DNA of 5,634 bases from assembly GCA_001872995.1 (NCBI GenBank), contig MNXO01000029.1, positions 1 through 5,634 of the forward strand. The letters run 5' to 3'. Each line of letters opens with the position of its first letter. Position 1 is the stretch's first letter. The position numbers were made by a program, and so were the translations under genes. Source of the DNA: Bacteroidetes bacterium CG2_30_32_10 (GTDB lineage Bacteria > Bacteroidota > Bacteroidia > Bacteroidales > CG2-30-32-10). A model generated the notes under the pieces. It did no database searches. It was not told the DNA's origin and saw only the letters and a program-made list of their open reading frames with translations. Below, one piece after another: positions 1 through 5,634 of this stretch.

Positions 1-1210
1 CTGTATTGTCTTTCACAGAGTTGATAATTCTAACCACTTCAAACAAATGAGCTATCAATATAGGGCTATTTAAATCATCATTCATCGCATCATAACAATT
101 TTGATATAATTTCTTTATATCAGAAGTTGAAACATTTGATGGTTTAAGGTTCTTAATTGTTTCAAAGCTTAACATTAATTTTTTCAAACCTTTTTCTGCA
201 GCCAATAATGCTTCGTTAGAAAAATCGAGGGTGCCACGATAATGAGCTTGCAAAATAAAGAAACGAATGGTCATCGGACTATATGCTTTTGCTAAAGCTT
301 TGTGTTTGCCAGAGAAAAACTCTGACAACAAAATAAAGTTGCCTAAAGATTTGCCCATTTTCTGCCCATTAATAGTAATCATATTGTTGTGCATCCAATA
401 TTTAACAGACTCTTTCCCATTTGCAGCCATAGATTGAGCAATTTCGCATTCGTGATGAGGGAAAAGTAAATCCATTCCACCTCCGTGAATATCGAAAGTT
501 TCGCCAAGATATTTGGTGCTCATTGCAGAACATTCGAGATGCCATCCAGGAAATCCAATACTCCAAGGCGATTCCCAACGCATAATATGTTCTGGTTGTG
601 CTTTTTTCCATAAAGCAAAATCGGCAGGATTATGTTTTTCGTCCTGAGCATCCAACTCGCGCGTATTTGACATTAAATCATCCAGTATTCTTCCTGACAA
701 TTTGCCATAGCTATGTGTTTTGCTATATTTGATGACATCAAAATAAACAGAACCATTCTCAATATAAGCAAAACCAGCATCAAATATTTTTTCAATCATT
801 TTAATCTGCTCTATAATGTGACCAGAAGCACGAGGTTCGATGCTTGGACGCGAAATATTTAGCATATCCATAGCATCGTGATAGCTATCTATATAATGTT
901 GGGCTATTTCCATTGGTTCTAGTTGTTCGAGTACAGCTTTCTTAGCTATTTTATCTTCTCCTTCATCAGCATCATTTACCAAATGACCAACATCAGTAAT
1001 ATTTCTAACATATCGAACTTTGAAACCAAGATGTTTTAAATATCGAAAAACTAAATCGAAAGTTATAGCAGGGCGTGCATGTCCCAAATGTGGATCGCCA
1101 TATACAGTTGGTCCACATACATACATGCCCACCAAAGGCGGATTTATAGGGCTAAATGCTTCCTTCTTACGTGAAAGGGAATTATAAAGCATTATCTTTT
1201 GAGTAATCAT
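1..1210 (-). CDS. cysS: Cysteinyl-tRNA synthetase, 3' end beyond window
   Basis: Class I aminoacyl-tRNA synthetase that charges tRNA-Cys with cysteine using ATP in the cytoplasm. The 403 visible codons include the N-terminal [15 protein letters not shown] block with the HIGH-type signature HLGH (residues 41-44). The zinc ligands expected from E. coli CysRS are at C32, C227, H252 and E256 (within PHHECE). The KMSKS loop is present as KMGKS (284-288), a variant I recall from Bacteroidetes CysRS. Other landmarks are ITDVGH (71-76), [11 protein letters not shown] (220-230) and [10 protein letters not shown] (239-248). The ATG at 1210 is chosen because it gives the usual short leader before YNSLSRKKE; a second in-frame ATG lies six codons later. 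The gene runs off the left edge within the DALR/anticodon-binding region, so roughly 60-90 C-terminal residues are missing. No disruption is seen. It is transcribed divergently from the threonine dehydrogenase gene. Identification is secure. Confidence 0.97.
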   Translation of the reverse strand, partial: MITQKIMLYNSLSRKKEAFSPINPPLVGMYVCGPTVYGDPHLGHARPAITFDLVFRYLKHLGFKVRYVRNITDVGHLVNDADEGEDKIAKKAVLEQLEPMEIAQHYIDSYHDAMDMLNISRPSIEPRASGHIIEQIKMIEKIFDAGFAYIENGSVYFDVIKYSKTHSYGKLSGRILDDLMSNTRELDAQDEKHNPADFALWKKAQPEHIMRWESPWSIGFPGWHLECSAMSTKYLGETFDIHGGGMDLLFPHHECEIAQSMAANGKESVKYWMHNNMITINGQKMGKSLGNFILLSEFFSGKHKALAKAYSPMTIRFFILQAHYRGTLDFSNEALLAAEKGLKKLMLSFETIKNLKPSNVSTSDIKKLYQNCYDAMNDDLNSPILIAHLFEVVRIINSVKDNT

Positions 1211-1236
1211 ATTATAATATCTTAAAATAAAGAATG

Positions 1237-1244
1237 CAAAATAA
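1237..1244 (-). promoter_or_regulatory. Weak candidate -7 element for cysS
   Basis: On the minus strand this reads TTATTTTG, seven of eight positions matching the Bacteroidetes -7 consensus TAnnTTTG. It lies about 26 bases upstream of the cysS ATG, which allows a short leader. No TTTG-like -33 box is seen at a suitable distance. In such AT-rich sequence a match of this quality can arise by chance, so this is only a candidate. Confidence 0.25.
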
Positions 1245-1309
1245 CGCTTTTTCTTAAAAAGAATTTTAAAATTTATAATCATTACAAAAAAAAAGAAATA
1301 AAAGAATAC

Positions 1310-1338
1310 TTCGGATAATTGAAAATAATGTAATTTTG
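1310..1338 (+). promoter_or_regulatory. Predicted Bacteroidetes-type promoter for the threonine dehydrogenase-kbl operon
   Basis: TAATTTTG at 1331-1338 matches the -7 consensus TAnnTTTG of the Bacteroidetes primary sigma factor exactly. A weak -33-like TTCG lies at 1310-1313, 17 bases upstream. Transcription would begin near 1345, giving a leader of about 35 bases that is very A/T-rich (TTAAAATCTTTAAA just before the ATG at 1379) and has no Shine-Dalgarno sequence, as is usual in this phylum. The -7 match is seen directly; promoter activity is inferred. Confidence 0.5.
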
Positions 1339-1378
1339 GGCGTTTTTAAAATAACAATAAATTATTAAAATCTTTAAA

Positions 1379-2341
1379 ATGAAGAAAATACTAATTATTG
1401 GAGCAATTGGTCAGATTGGCTCAGAACTAACGATGGCACTTAGAACCATTTACGGTGGAGAAAATGTAATAGCATCCGATATAAACAATGCTGCTTCAGA
1501 GAAGTTTCTCAAATCAGTTACTTTTGAAATTATTGATATTACTAATAAAAGTGCAATTGTTTCGTTGGTTAAGAAATATAACATTAACACCATCATTGAT
1601 TTGGCAGCCATATTGTCGGCAACGGGCGAAAAAAATCCAATGCTTGCATGGAATGTAAATATAAATGGACTTATCAATGTGCTTGAAGTGGCTCGTGAAC
1701 ATAAATTAGAACAGGTTTTGATACCCAGCTCTATTGCTGTTTTTGGTCCTGGTACTCCAATTGAATGTGCACCACAAGAAACAGTGTTACATCCAACAAC
1801 CATGTATGGCATTACAAAAGTAGCTGGCGAATTAGTAGCTGATTATTATGTAAAGAAATACAATCTCGATGTTCGTGGTTTGCGTTATCCTGGTATCATC
1901 AGCAATGAAACATTACCTGGAGGTGGAACTACAGATTATGCTGTTGCCATATATTACGATGCAATTAAATACGGTAAATACACTTGTTTCGTTAAAGAAG
2001 ATACCCGTCTTCCGATGATGTATATGCCCGATTGTTTGAAAGCCACCATTGATTTATTACAAGCAGATTTAGCAACTTTAAAACACCATTCTGATTTTAA
2101 TGTAGGTGCAATGAGCTTTTCTGTTAAAGAGCTCGCTGAAAGCATCAAAAAATATATGCCTAATTTCCAAATTGAATACAAACCTGATTATCGTCAGGCA
2201 ATTGCCGATAGTTGGCCTAATGCTGTTGATGATTCTGCTGCACGCAAAGAATGGGGCTGGAAACCAAGCTATGACTTAAATACCATGACCCAAGACATGC
2301 TCAAAGTAATTGGCGAAAAACATAAAAAAGGATTAATTTAA
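1379..2341 (+). CDS. tdh: NAD-dependent L-threonine 3-dehydrogenase, extended SDR (GalE-like) type
   Basis: A 320-residue cytoplasmic enzyme predicted to oxidise L-threonine to 2-amino-3-ketobutyrate with NAD+. The N-terminal Rossmann fold shows GAIGQIG (residues 8-14), an acidic residue D34 ending the second strand, DIT (53-55) and LAAILSATGE (75-84). The catalytic SDR residues are S118 (IPSSIAVFG) and the YxxxK pair Y143/K147. The GGGTTDYAV segment (181-189), SWPNAVDDS (278-286) and EWGWKPSYDL (291-300) are typical of the SDR threonine dehydrogenases characterised from Flavobacterium/Cytophaga, Thermoplasma and Cupriavidus. These are unrelated to the zinc-dependent medium-chain Tdh of E. 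coli. Length fits that family (about 310-320). The downstream neighbour kbl, 12 bases away, encodes the next step and strongly supports threonine rather than UDP-sugar as substrate. The ATG at 1379 places the glycine motif at the expected distance. An ordinary sugar epimerase is the main alternative and is unlikely. Confidence 0.93.
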   Translation: MKKILIIGAIGQIGSELTMALRTIYGGENVIASDINNAASEKFLKSVTFEIIDITNKSAIVSLVKKYNINTIIDLAAILSATGEKNPMLAWNVNINGLINVLEVAREHKLEQVLIPSSIAVFGPGTPIECAPQETVLHPTTMYGITKVAGELVADYYVKKYNLDVRGLRYPGIISNETLPGGGTTDYAVAIYYDAIKYGKYTCFVKEDTRLPMMYMPDCLKATIDLLQADLATLKHHSDFNVGAMSFSVKELAESIKKYMPNFQIEYKPDYRQAIADSWPNAVDDSAARKEWGWKPSYDLNTMTQDMLKVIGEKHKKGLI

Positions 2342-2353
2342 TAAATAGATATT

Positions 2354-3595
2354 ATGCAAACAAAAATGAAAGCATTTCTTACTGAAGAATTGCAAAAATT
2401 AGAAACTCAAAAACTCTTTAAACACGAAAGAATTATTGAAAGCCCACAAGGTGCAGAAATTATTGTGAAAGGCAAGAAATGCCTCAACTTTTGTGCAAAC
2501 AATTACTTGGGACTCTCTTCTCACCCCGATTTAATCAAAGCTTCGCACGATGCTATTGATAGTCGTGGTTATGGTTTATCGTCAGTACGTTTCATCTGTG
2601 GTACACAAGATATTCATAAAGAACTTGAAAAGAAACTATCTGCATTTTTAGGAATGGAAGATACTATTTTATTTTCTTCTTGTTTTGATGCTAATGGAGC
2701 CGTATTTGAACCTTTATTGGGCGAAAATGATGCCATTATCAGCGATGCACTCAATCACGCTTCCATTATTGATGGAGTTAGACTTTGCAAAGCACAACGA
2801 TGGGCATACAAACATGGCGATATGCGCGATATAGAAGAAGTGGATTCTGCTACCGACAAAAAAGCAAAAGGTTTGGAACGTTGTTTAAAAGAAGCTCAAG
2901 GTTGCCGTTTTCGTATGATTGCCACTGATGGTTCTTTTAGCATGGATGGCGATATTGCCAAATTGAAAGAAATTTGCGACTTGGCTGATAAATATGATGC
3001 AATTGTGATGGTTGATGATAGCCACTCTTCTGGTTTCCTTGGAAAAACTGGTCGTGGTACTCATGAATACAGAGGTGTTATGGGTAGAGTAGATATTATT
3101 ACAACTACTTTTGGTAAAGCATTGGGTGGTGCATCGGGTGGTTGTATTTCTTCTAGTAAAGAAATTATCAATTGGATGCGCAACAAAGCTCGTCCTTATT
3201 TATTTTCTAATACAGTTCCTCCAGCAGTAGTTGGTGCCACCATCAAAGTAATAGACATTTTAACTGCTTCAACAAACTTACGTGATAAATTAGAAAAAAA
3301 CACCATCTACTTCCGCAAAAAAATGACCGATGCCGGGTTTGATATTGTTGCAGGCGATCATCCTATTGTTCCTATTATGTTTGGTAAATATCCTGATTGT
3401 TCTAAATTAGCTGTGGACTTTGCAAACAAAATGCTCGAAGAAGGTGTTTATGTGATTGCATTTTCTTTTCCTGTAGTAGCTAAAGGAAAAGACAGAATAA
3501 GAGTACAAATTTCTGCAGGTCACGATATGGCTCAGATTGATAAAGCTATCGCTGCCTTTACTAAAGTAGGAAAAGAACTGGGAATGATAAAATAA
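2354..3595 (+). CDS. kbl: Glycine C-acetyltransferase (2-amino-3-ketobutyrate CoA ligase)
   Basis: PLP-dependent enzyme of the alpha-oxoamine synthase family (fold type I). It cleaves 2-amino-3-ketobutyrate with CoA to glycine and acetyl-CoA, completing threonine degradation begun by the upstream dehydrogenase. Near-complete Kbl signatures are visible: NFCANNYLGL (45-54), SVRFICGTQDIHKELE (77-92), SDALNHASIIDGVRLCKA (130-147), TDGSFSMDGD (191-200), VDDSHSSGF (220-228) and the PLP-lysine motif TFGKALGGASGG with K255. By comparison with E. coli Kbl, D221 and H224 contact PLP. The C-terminal PVVAKGKDRIRVQISAGH (373-390) is also conserved. The length of 413 exceeds the usual 395-400, mainly because of about 12 extra residues near 161-173. 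The start at 2354 aligns with the E. coli N-terminus; the leader is A/T-rich without Shine-Dalgarno. It is almost certainly co-transcribed with the gene 12 bases upstream. A sister enzyme such as BioF or HemA is unlikely given these motifs and the context. Confidence 0.96.
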   Translation: MQTKMKAFLTEELQKLETQKLFKHERIIESPQGAEIIVKGKKCLNFCANNYLGLSSHPDLIKASHDAIDSRGYGLSSVRFICGTQDIHKELEKKLSAFLGMEDTILFSSCFDANGAVFEPLLGENDAIISDALNHASIIDGVRLCKAQRWAYKHGDMRDIEEVDSATDKKAKGLERCLKEAQGCRFRMIATDGSFSMDGDIAKLKEICDLADKYDAIVMVDDSHSSGFLGKTGRGTHEYRGVMGRVDIITTTFGKALGGASGGCISSSKEIINWMRNKARPYLFSNTVPPAVVGATIKVIDILTASTNLRDKLEKNTIYFRKKMTDAGFDIVAGDHPIVPIMFGKYPDCSKLAVDFANKMLEEGVYVIAFSFPVVAKGKDRIRVQISAGHDMAQIDKAIAAFTKVGKELGMIK

Positions 3596-3651
3596 TTACT
3601 GAAAGCTTTAAACTTAAGAGTTGAAGTTATAAAACTATTGAGAAATAAATT

Positions 3652-3691
3652 AAAAAAACATCTGAAAATATATTTTCAGATGTTTTTTTTT
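3652..3691 (+). terminator. Perfect palindromic intrinsic terminator, probably bidirectional
   Basis: A perfect inverted repeat: seven A's, the arm CATCTGAAAA (3659-3668), a TATA loop (3669-3672), the arm TTTTCAGATG (3673-3682) and nine T's (3683-3691). The stem can extend to 17 base pairs including A/T pairs. A T-run follows the hairpin on the plus strand and, from the A-run, also on the minus strand. It sits 57 bases after the kbl stop and about 30 bases beyond the stop of the convergent gene, so it can terminate transcription from both sides. Confidence 0.9.
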
Positions 3692-3722
3692 AAAGCTAAG
3701 GTTAAAATATAAGTGGAATATT

Positions 3723-4331
3723 TTAGAATTTTAACCCAATATAAAAACGAAGGTAAGGGAATCTTATATTTGCTTCCATCGTTTCTGGGTCGTCGGCTTG
3801 AAGTATGTATTTTGCTTTACCAAAATTTGCATCGAAGCCAGTAGCAAGAATACTGAATCTATATGCAACACCAATCGAATTGGTTAAACCGAGAAAATTT
3901 AATGTTTCGTCAGAACCTTCAATATTATAAGCGATAACATATTGGGGTGCAATTTGATAATATGCATCAATAGCCATTTTGTCGCCAAGACCGAAAGAGA
4001 AATAAGGTCCCAATTTTAAAAACGATAAGTGTAAAATGCTAAATACAACTTCATTATCATATTCGACATTAGTTTGATTTGCATTGAGCCAAGTTGCCCT
4101 AATTCCGATTGCTTTGTTATCTAAATCGGCAAGTCTAAACATATTGCCAGCTTCAAAACTTGTTCCTAATCTAAAATTAATACCATCAGAGGTTGGTTCT
4201 TCGCTTTCTTCTAAAAAGTAGTTGGTAGTTGGTTTGTAAAACCCAAAATTAAAAAAGAATCCTCCTTTACAAGGGTCTCTCTGGATTCCAAACAAGTCTT
4301 TTGATGACTTTGGTTTTTTTTTAAATGACAA
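3723..4331 (-). CDS. Probable small outer-membrane beta-barrel protein; start codon unclear, possibly frameshifted
   Basis: Family not recognised. The protein has alternating hydrophobic and polar strand-like stretches rich in aromatics and glycine. Residues below count from the TTG at 4331. The strands include GGFFFNFGFYKP (23-34), INFRLGTSFEAG (51-62), a long one around SFLKLGPYFSFGLGD, and LGLTNSIGVAYRFSILATGF. It ends in PYLRFYIGLKF with a terminal Phe, the usual signal for the BAM assembly machinery. This suggests an outer-membrane barrel of about eight strands. The 5' end is odd. The frame is open from 4388 after a TAA at 4389-4391, yet it contains no ATG before the barrel. The only conventional alternative start is TTG at 4331, and no signal peptide follows it. 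The ATG codons at 4402 and 4336 are in another frame, upstream of A6 and A9 runs. The barrel body itself has no internal stop. It is convergent with kbl and divergent from dut. The barrel reading is fairly secure; the role is unknown. Confidence 0.6.
   Translation of the reverse strand: MSFKKKPKSSKDLFGIQRDPCKGGFFFNFGFYKPTTNYFLEESEEPTSDGINFRLGTSFEAGNMFRLADLDNKAIGIRATWLNANQTNVEYDNEVVFSILHLSFLKLGPYFSFGLGDKMAIDAYYQIAPQYVIAYNIEGSDETLNFLGLTNSIGVAYRFSILATGFDANFGKAKYILQADDPETMEANIRFPYLRFYIGLKF
4314..4322 (-). other. A9 homopolymer near the 5' end of the beta-barrel gene
   Basis: The minus strand carries nine consecutive A's coding for KKK in the barrel frame. An ATG at 4336, five codons upstream in the adjacent frame, would enter the barrel frame if one extra A were present or inserted, giving MYCHLKKKPKSS. 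Runs of about nine A's are known sites of polymerase slippage and of homopolymer sequencing error. The run and frames are seen directly; slippage is inferred. Confidence 0.4.
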
Positions 4332-4476
4332 TACATCGCTTGATTTGTATTTTGATTGATAAGTAGGAAGCGAATATATAACTATTTTTTAACTATTAGC
4401 ATTTATTATTTGGATCTATAAATCATGTTTGCTCAATAAAAACATCAATAAAAGGCAAAGATTTGCTGTTTTTATT

Positions 4477-4484
4477 TACTTTTG
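4477..4484 (+). promoter_or_regulatory. Predicted -7 promoter element for dut
   Basis: TACTTTTG matches the Bacteroidetes -7 consensus TAnnTTTG exactly and ends 25 bases before the dut ATG. That would put the transcript start near 4491 and give a short purine-rich leader (GAGAGAAAGAAA). No good -33 TTTG is seen at the usual 17-23 base spacing; a TTTG at 4462-4465 is too close. This placement also argues against any dut start upstream of 4510. Confidence 0.45.
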
Positions 4485-4509
4485 TAAATTAATCACAGAG
4501 AGAAAGAAA

Positions 4510-4944
4510 ATGGAATTAAAAATTATTAATACTTCAAAGCATCCATTACCAGCTTATGAAACAAAGGCGTCAGCTGGAATGGACATAAGAGCAAATATTG
4601 ACACTCCATACATAATGAGACCAATGGAAAGAGCTTTAGTTTCCACTGGTTTATACATTGAATTACCTGTAGGATATGAAGCACAAATTCGTCCACGAAG
4701 CGGTTTGGCTATTAAAAAAGGTGTTACCGTACTTAACGCGCCTGGCACTATTGATGCAGACTATAGAGGTGAAATTAAAGTAATATTGGTTAATTTATCA
4801 ACTGATGATTTTATCATCAACGATGGGGAAAGAATCGCACAAATGATAATATCAAAGCATGAGCATGCTACTTTGATTGAAGTTAAAGAGCTTGCAGAAA
4901 CTGACAGAGGTGCTGGTGGCTTTGGACATACAGGTAGCAAATAA
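4510..4944 (+). CDS. dut: dUTP diphosphatase (dUTPase)
   Basis: Cytoplasmic homotrimeric enzyme that hydrolyses dUTP to dUMP and pyrophosphate with Mg2+. It keeps uracil out of DNA and supplies dUMP for thymidylate synthesis. All five trimeric-dUTPase motifs are present in order: AGMDIRA (22-28), [11 protein letters not shown] (61-71), [14 protein letters not shown] (76-89), GERIAQMII (106-114) and [10 protein letters not shown] (133-142). The catalytic water-activating Asp is D82 and the uracil-stacking Tyr is Y85, by comparison with E. coli D90 and Y93. F138 is the motif 5 Phe that closes over the substrate. The length of 144 is normal for the family. The ATG at 4510 is chosen over an in-frame TTG at 4429. 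The latter would add 27 residues with no family counterpart and would start upstream of the predicted promoter. The nucleotidyltransferase gene follows after 33 bases, probably in the same transcript. Confidence 0.97.
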   Translation: MELKIINTSKHPLPAYETKASAGMDIRANIDTPYIMRPMERALVSTGLYIELPVGYEAQIRPRSGLAIKKGVTVLNAPGTIDADYRGEIKVILVNLSTDDFIINDGERIAQMIISKHEHATLIEVKELAETDRGAGGFGHTGSK

Positions 4945-4977
4945 TAATTAAGTTGAAACCCTTTTAACAATAAAAAA

Positions 4978-5634
4978 ATGAAAATTATTATACCAATGGC
5001 GGGAATGGGAAAAAGAATGCGTCCTCATACCTTAACTATCCCTAAACCTTTGATTAAAATTGCGGGAAAGCATATTGTACAACGTTTAGTTGAAGATATT
5101 TCGTTGGTTTGTGAAGAAAAAGTGGATGAAATAGCGTTTGTTATTGGCGATTTTGGTAAAGAAGTAGAAAATGAGTTGATTAATATTGCAAAAAACGTAG
5201 GTTCTAAAGCAACCATTTATTATCAGTATGAAGCATTAGGCACTGCCCACGCCATTCTTTGTGCCAAAGAATCATTGAAAGGAAAAGTGGTTGTGGCATT
5301 TGCAGATACTTTATTCCGAGCTGAATTTAAATTAGATGCGGCTCAAGATGGAATAATTTGGGTGCATAAAGTGAAAGATCCAAGTTCTTTTGGCGTTGTT
5401 AAAACAAATGAAAAAAATATTATTACTGATTTTATTGAGAAACCAAAGGAATTTATATCAGAAAACGCAATAATAGGCATTTATTATTTTAAAGATGGCG
5501 ACTATTTATGCAAACAACTTCAATATTTGATAGACAATAATGTTCAAAAAGGCGGTGAATATCAGTTGACAGATGCATTGGAAAACATGAAAAAAGCAGG
5601 TACAAAATTTACTATTGGTAATGTGGAAGAGTGG
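4978..5634 (+). CDS. Sugar-phosphate nucleotidyltransferase (RmlA/GlmU-like), 3' end beyond window
   Basis: The first 219 residues of a GT-A-fold NTP-transferase, which joins a sugar 1-phosphate to an NTP to make a nucleotide sugar and releases pyrophosphate. The N-terminal signature is PMAGMGKRMRPHTLTIPKPL (6-25), with the glycine-rich loop, R13/R15 and K23. Further family landmarks are Q83 with ALGTAHAI (86-93, base and sugar recognition), the metal-binding Asp D110 in FADTLF, DPSSFGVVK (134-142), FIEKP (152-156), GIYYF (167-171) and GEYQLTDAL (193-201). The visible part ends at VEEW, where this family usually continues with a conserved D-C-G segment. The C-terminal portion, probably about a third, is missing, so any added left-handed beta-helix domain is not visible. 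The sugar and base cannot be decided from sequence; glucose- or mannose-type substrates for surface polysaccharides are plausible. The ATG at 4978 follows A7 in an A-rich leader without Shine-Dalgarno. It lies 33 bases after dut with no terminator between. Confidence 0.9.
   Translation, partial: MKIIIPMAGMGKRMRPHTLTIPKPLIKIAGKHIVQRLVEDISLVCEEKVDEIAFVIGDFGKEVENELINIAKNVGSKATIYYQYEALGTAHAILCAKESLKGKVVVAFADTLFRAEFKLDAAQDGIIWVHKVKDPSSFGVVKTNEKNIITDFIEKPKEFISENAIIGIYYFKDGDYLCKQLQYLIDNNVQKGGEYQLTDALENMKKAGTKFTIGNVEEW

Noticed and set aside
402..611. Minus-strand 69-codon open frame within the cysS region
   Set aside because: It is a shifted frame of cysS itself; the cysS frame is uninterrupted here and contains the zinc-binding motifs.
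1247..1273. Short inverted repeats between cysS and tdh (CTTTTT-CTT-AAAAAG and AATTTTAAAATT)
   Set aside because: They consist almost only of A and T in a very AT-rich spacer, the stems are weak, and no T-run or operator-like arrangement supports a terminator or binding site.
1450..1812. Minus-strand open frame of 120 codons inside the threonine dehydrogenase gene
   Set aside because: It is fully antisense to a gene with clear family motifs, has no recognisable domain, and its composition is that expected of a reverse-frame shadow.
4392..4426. Tiny minus-strand frames from ATG 4426 (MIYRSK) and ATG 4402 (MLIVKK) as leader peptides
   Set aside because: Six-codon frames are expected by chance. 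There is no run of regulatory codons and no attenuator-like hairpin. The ATG at 4402 is kept only as a possible frameshifted start of the barrel gene.
4429..4509. N-terminal extension of dUTPase from a TTG codon, adding 27 residues
   Set aside because: The ATG at 4510 gives the normal family length. The extension has no family counterpart and would begin upstream of the exact -7 promoter match.
1..5634. Search for CRISPR repeats, insertion sequences, integrase sites, tRNA genes or a defence-type cassette
   Set aside because: No regularly spaced repeats, transposase motifs, terminal inverted repeats or tRNA-like cloverleaf were seen. The genes are housekeeping and metabolic with uniform AT-rich composition.

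Overview
The window looks like ordinary chromosomal DNA from a member of the Bacteroidota (Bacteroidetes). It is strongly AT-rich. No gene start shows a clear Shine-Dalgarno sequence; the starts sit in A-rich leaders instead. Two genes are preceded by exact matches to the TAnnTTTG -7 element used by the Bacteroidetes primary sigma factor. The cysteinyl-tRNA synthetase (with a KMGKS signature loop), the SDR-type threonine dehydrogenase and the C-terminal-Phe beta-barrel all fit this phylum. Genus cannot be assigned from the sequence alone.

Layout. Positions 1-1210 (minus strand) hold the first 403 codons of cysS, whose 3' end lies outside the window. A 168-base divergent intergenic region separates it from a plus-strand pair. 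That pair is an NAD-dependent L-threonine 3-dehydrogenase of the extended SDR family (1379-2341) and, 12 bases later, glycine C-acetyltransferase kbl (2354-3595). A perfect palindromic, probably bidirectional terminator (3652-3691) closes this operon. It also faces a convergent minus-strand gene (3723-4331) for a small probable outer-membrane beta-barrel protein. A second divergent region (4332-4509) carries the dut promoter. It is followed by dut (4510-4944) and a sugar-phosphate nucleotidyltransferase (4978 to the window end, 3' truncated), probably co-transcribed.

Functionally, the central pair forms the complete two-step threonine catabolic route: threonine to 2-amino-3-ketobutyrate, then to glycine plus acetyl-CoA. 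cysS (translation), dut (dUTP removal and dUMP supply) and the nucleotidyltransferase (activated sugars, probably for the envelope) are housekeeping genes.

I see no mobile element, CRISPR array, tRNA or rRNA, and no convincing undescribed multi-gene system. The most unusual feature is the beta-barrel gene. Its reading frame is intact to a proper C-terminal Phe, but it has no in-frame ATG and no recognisable signal peptide. ATG codons lie in the neighbouring frame just upstream of an A6 and an A9 run. This suggests frameshift decay, a homopolymer sequencing error, or slippage-dependent expression.
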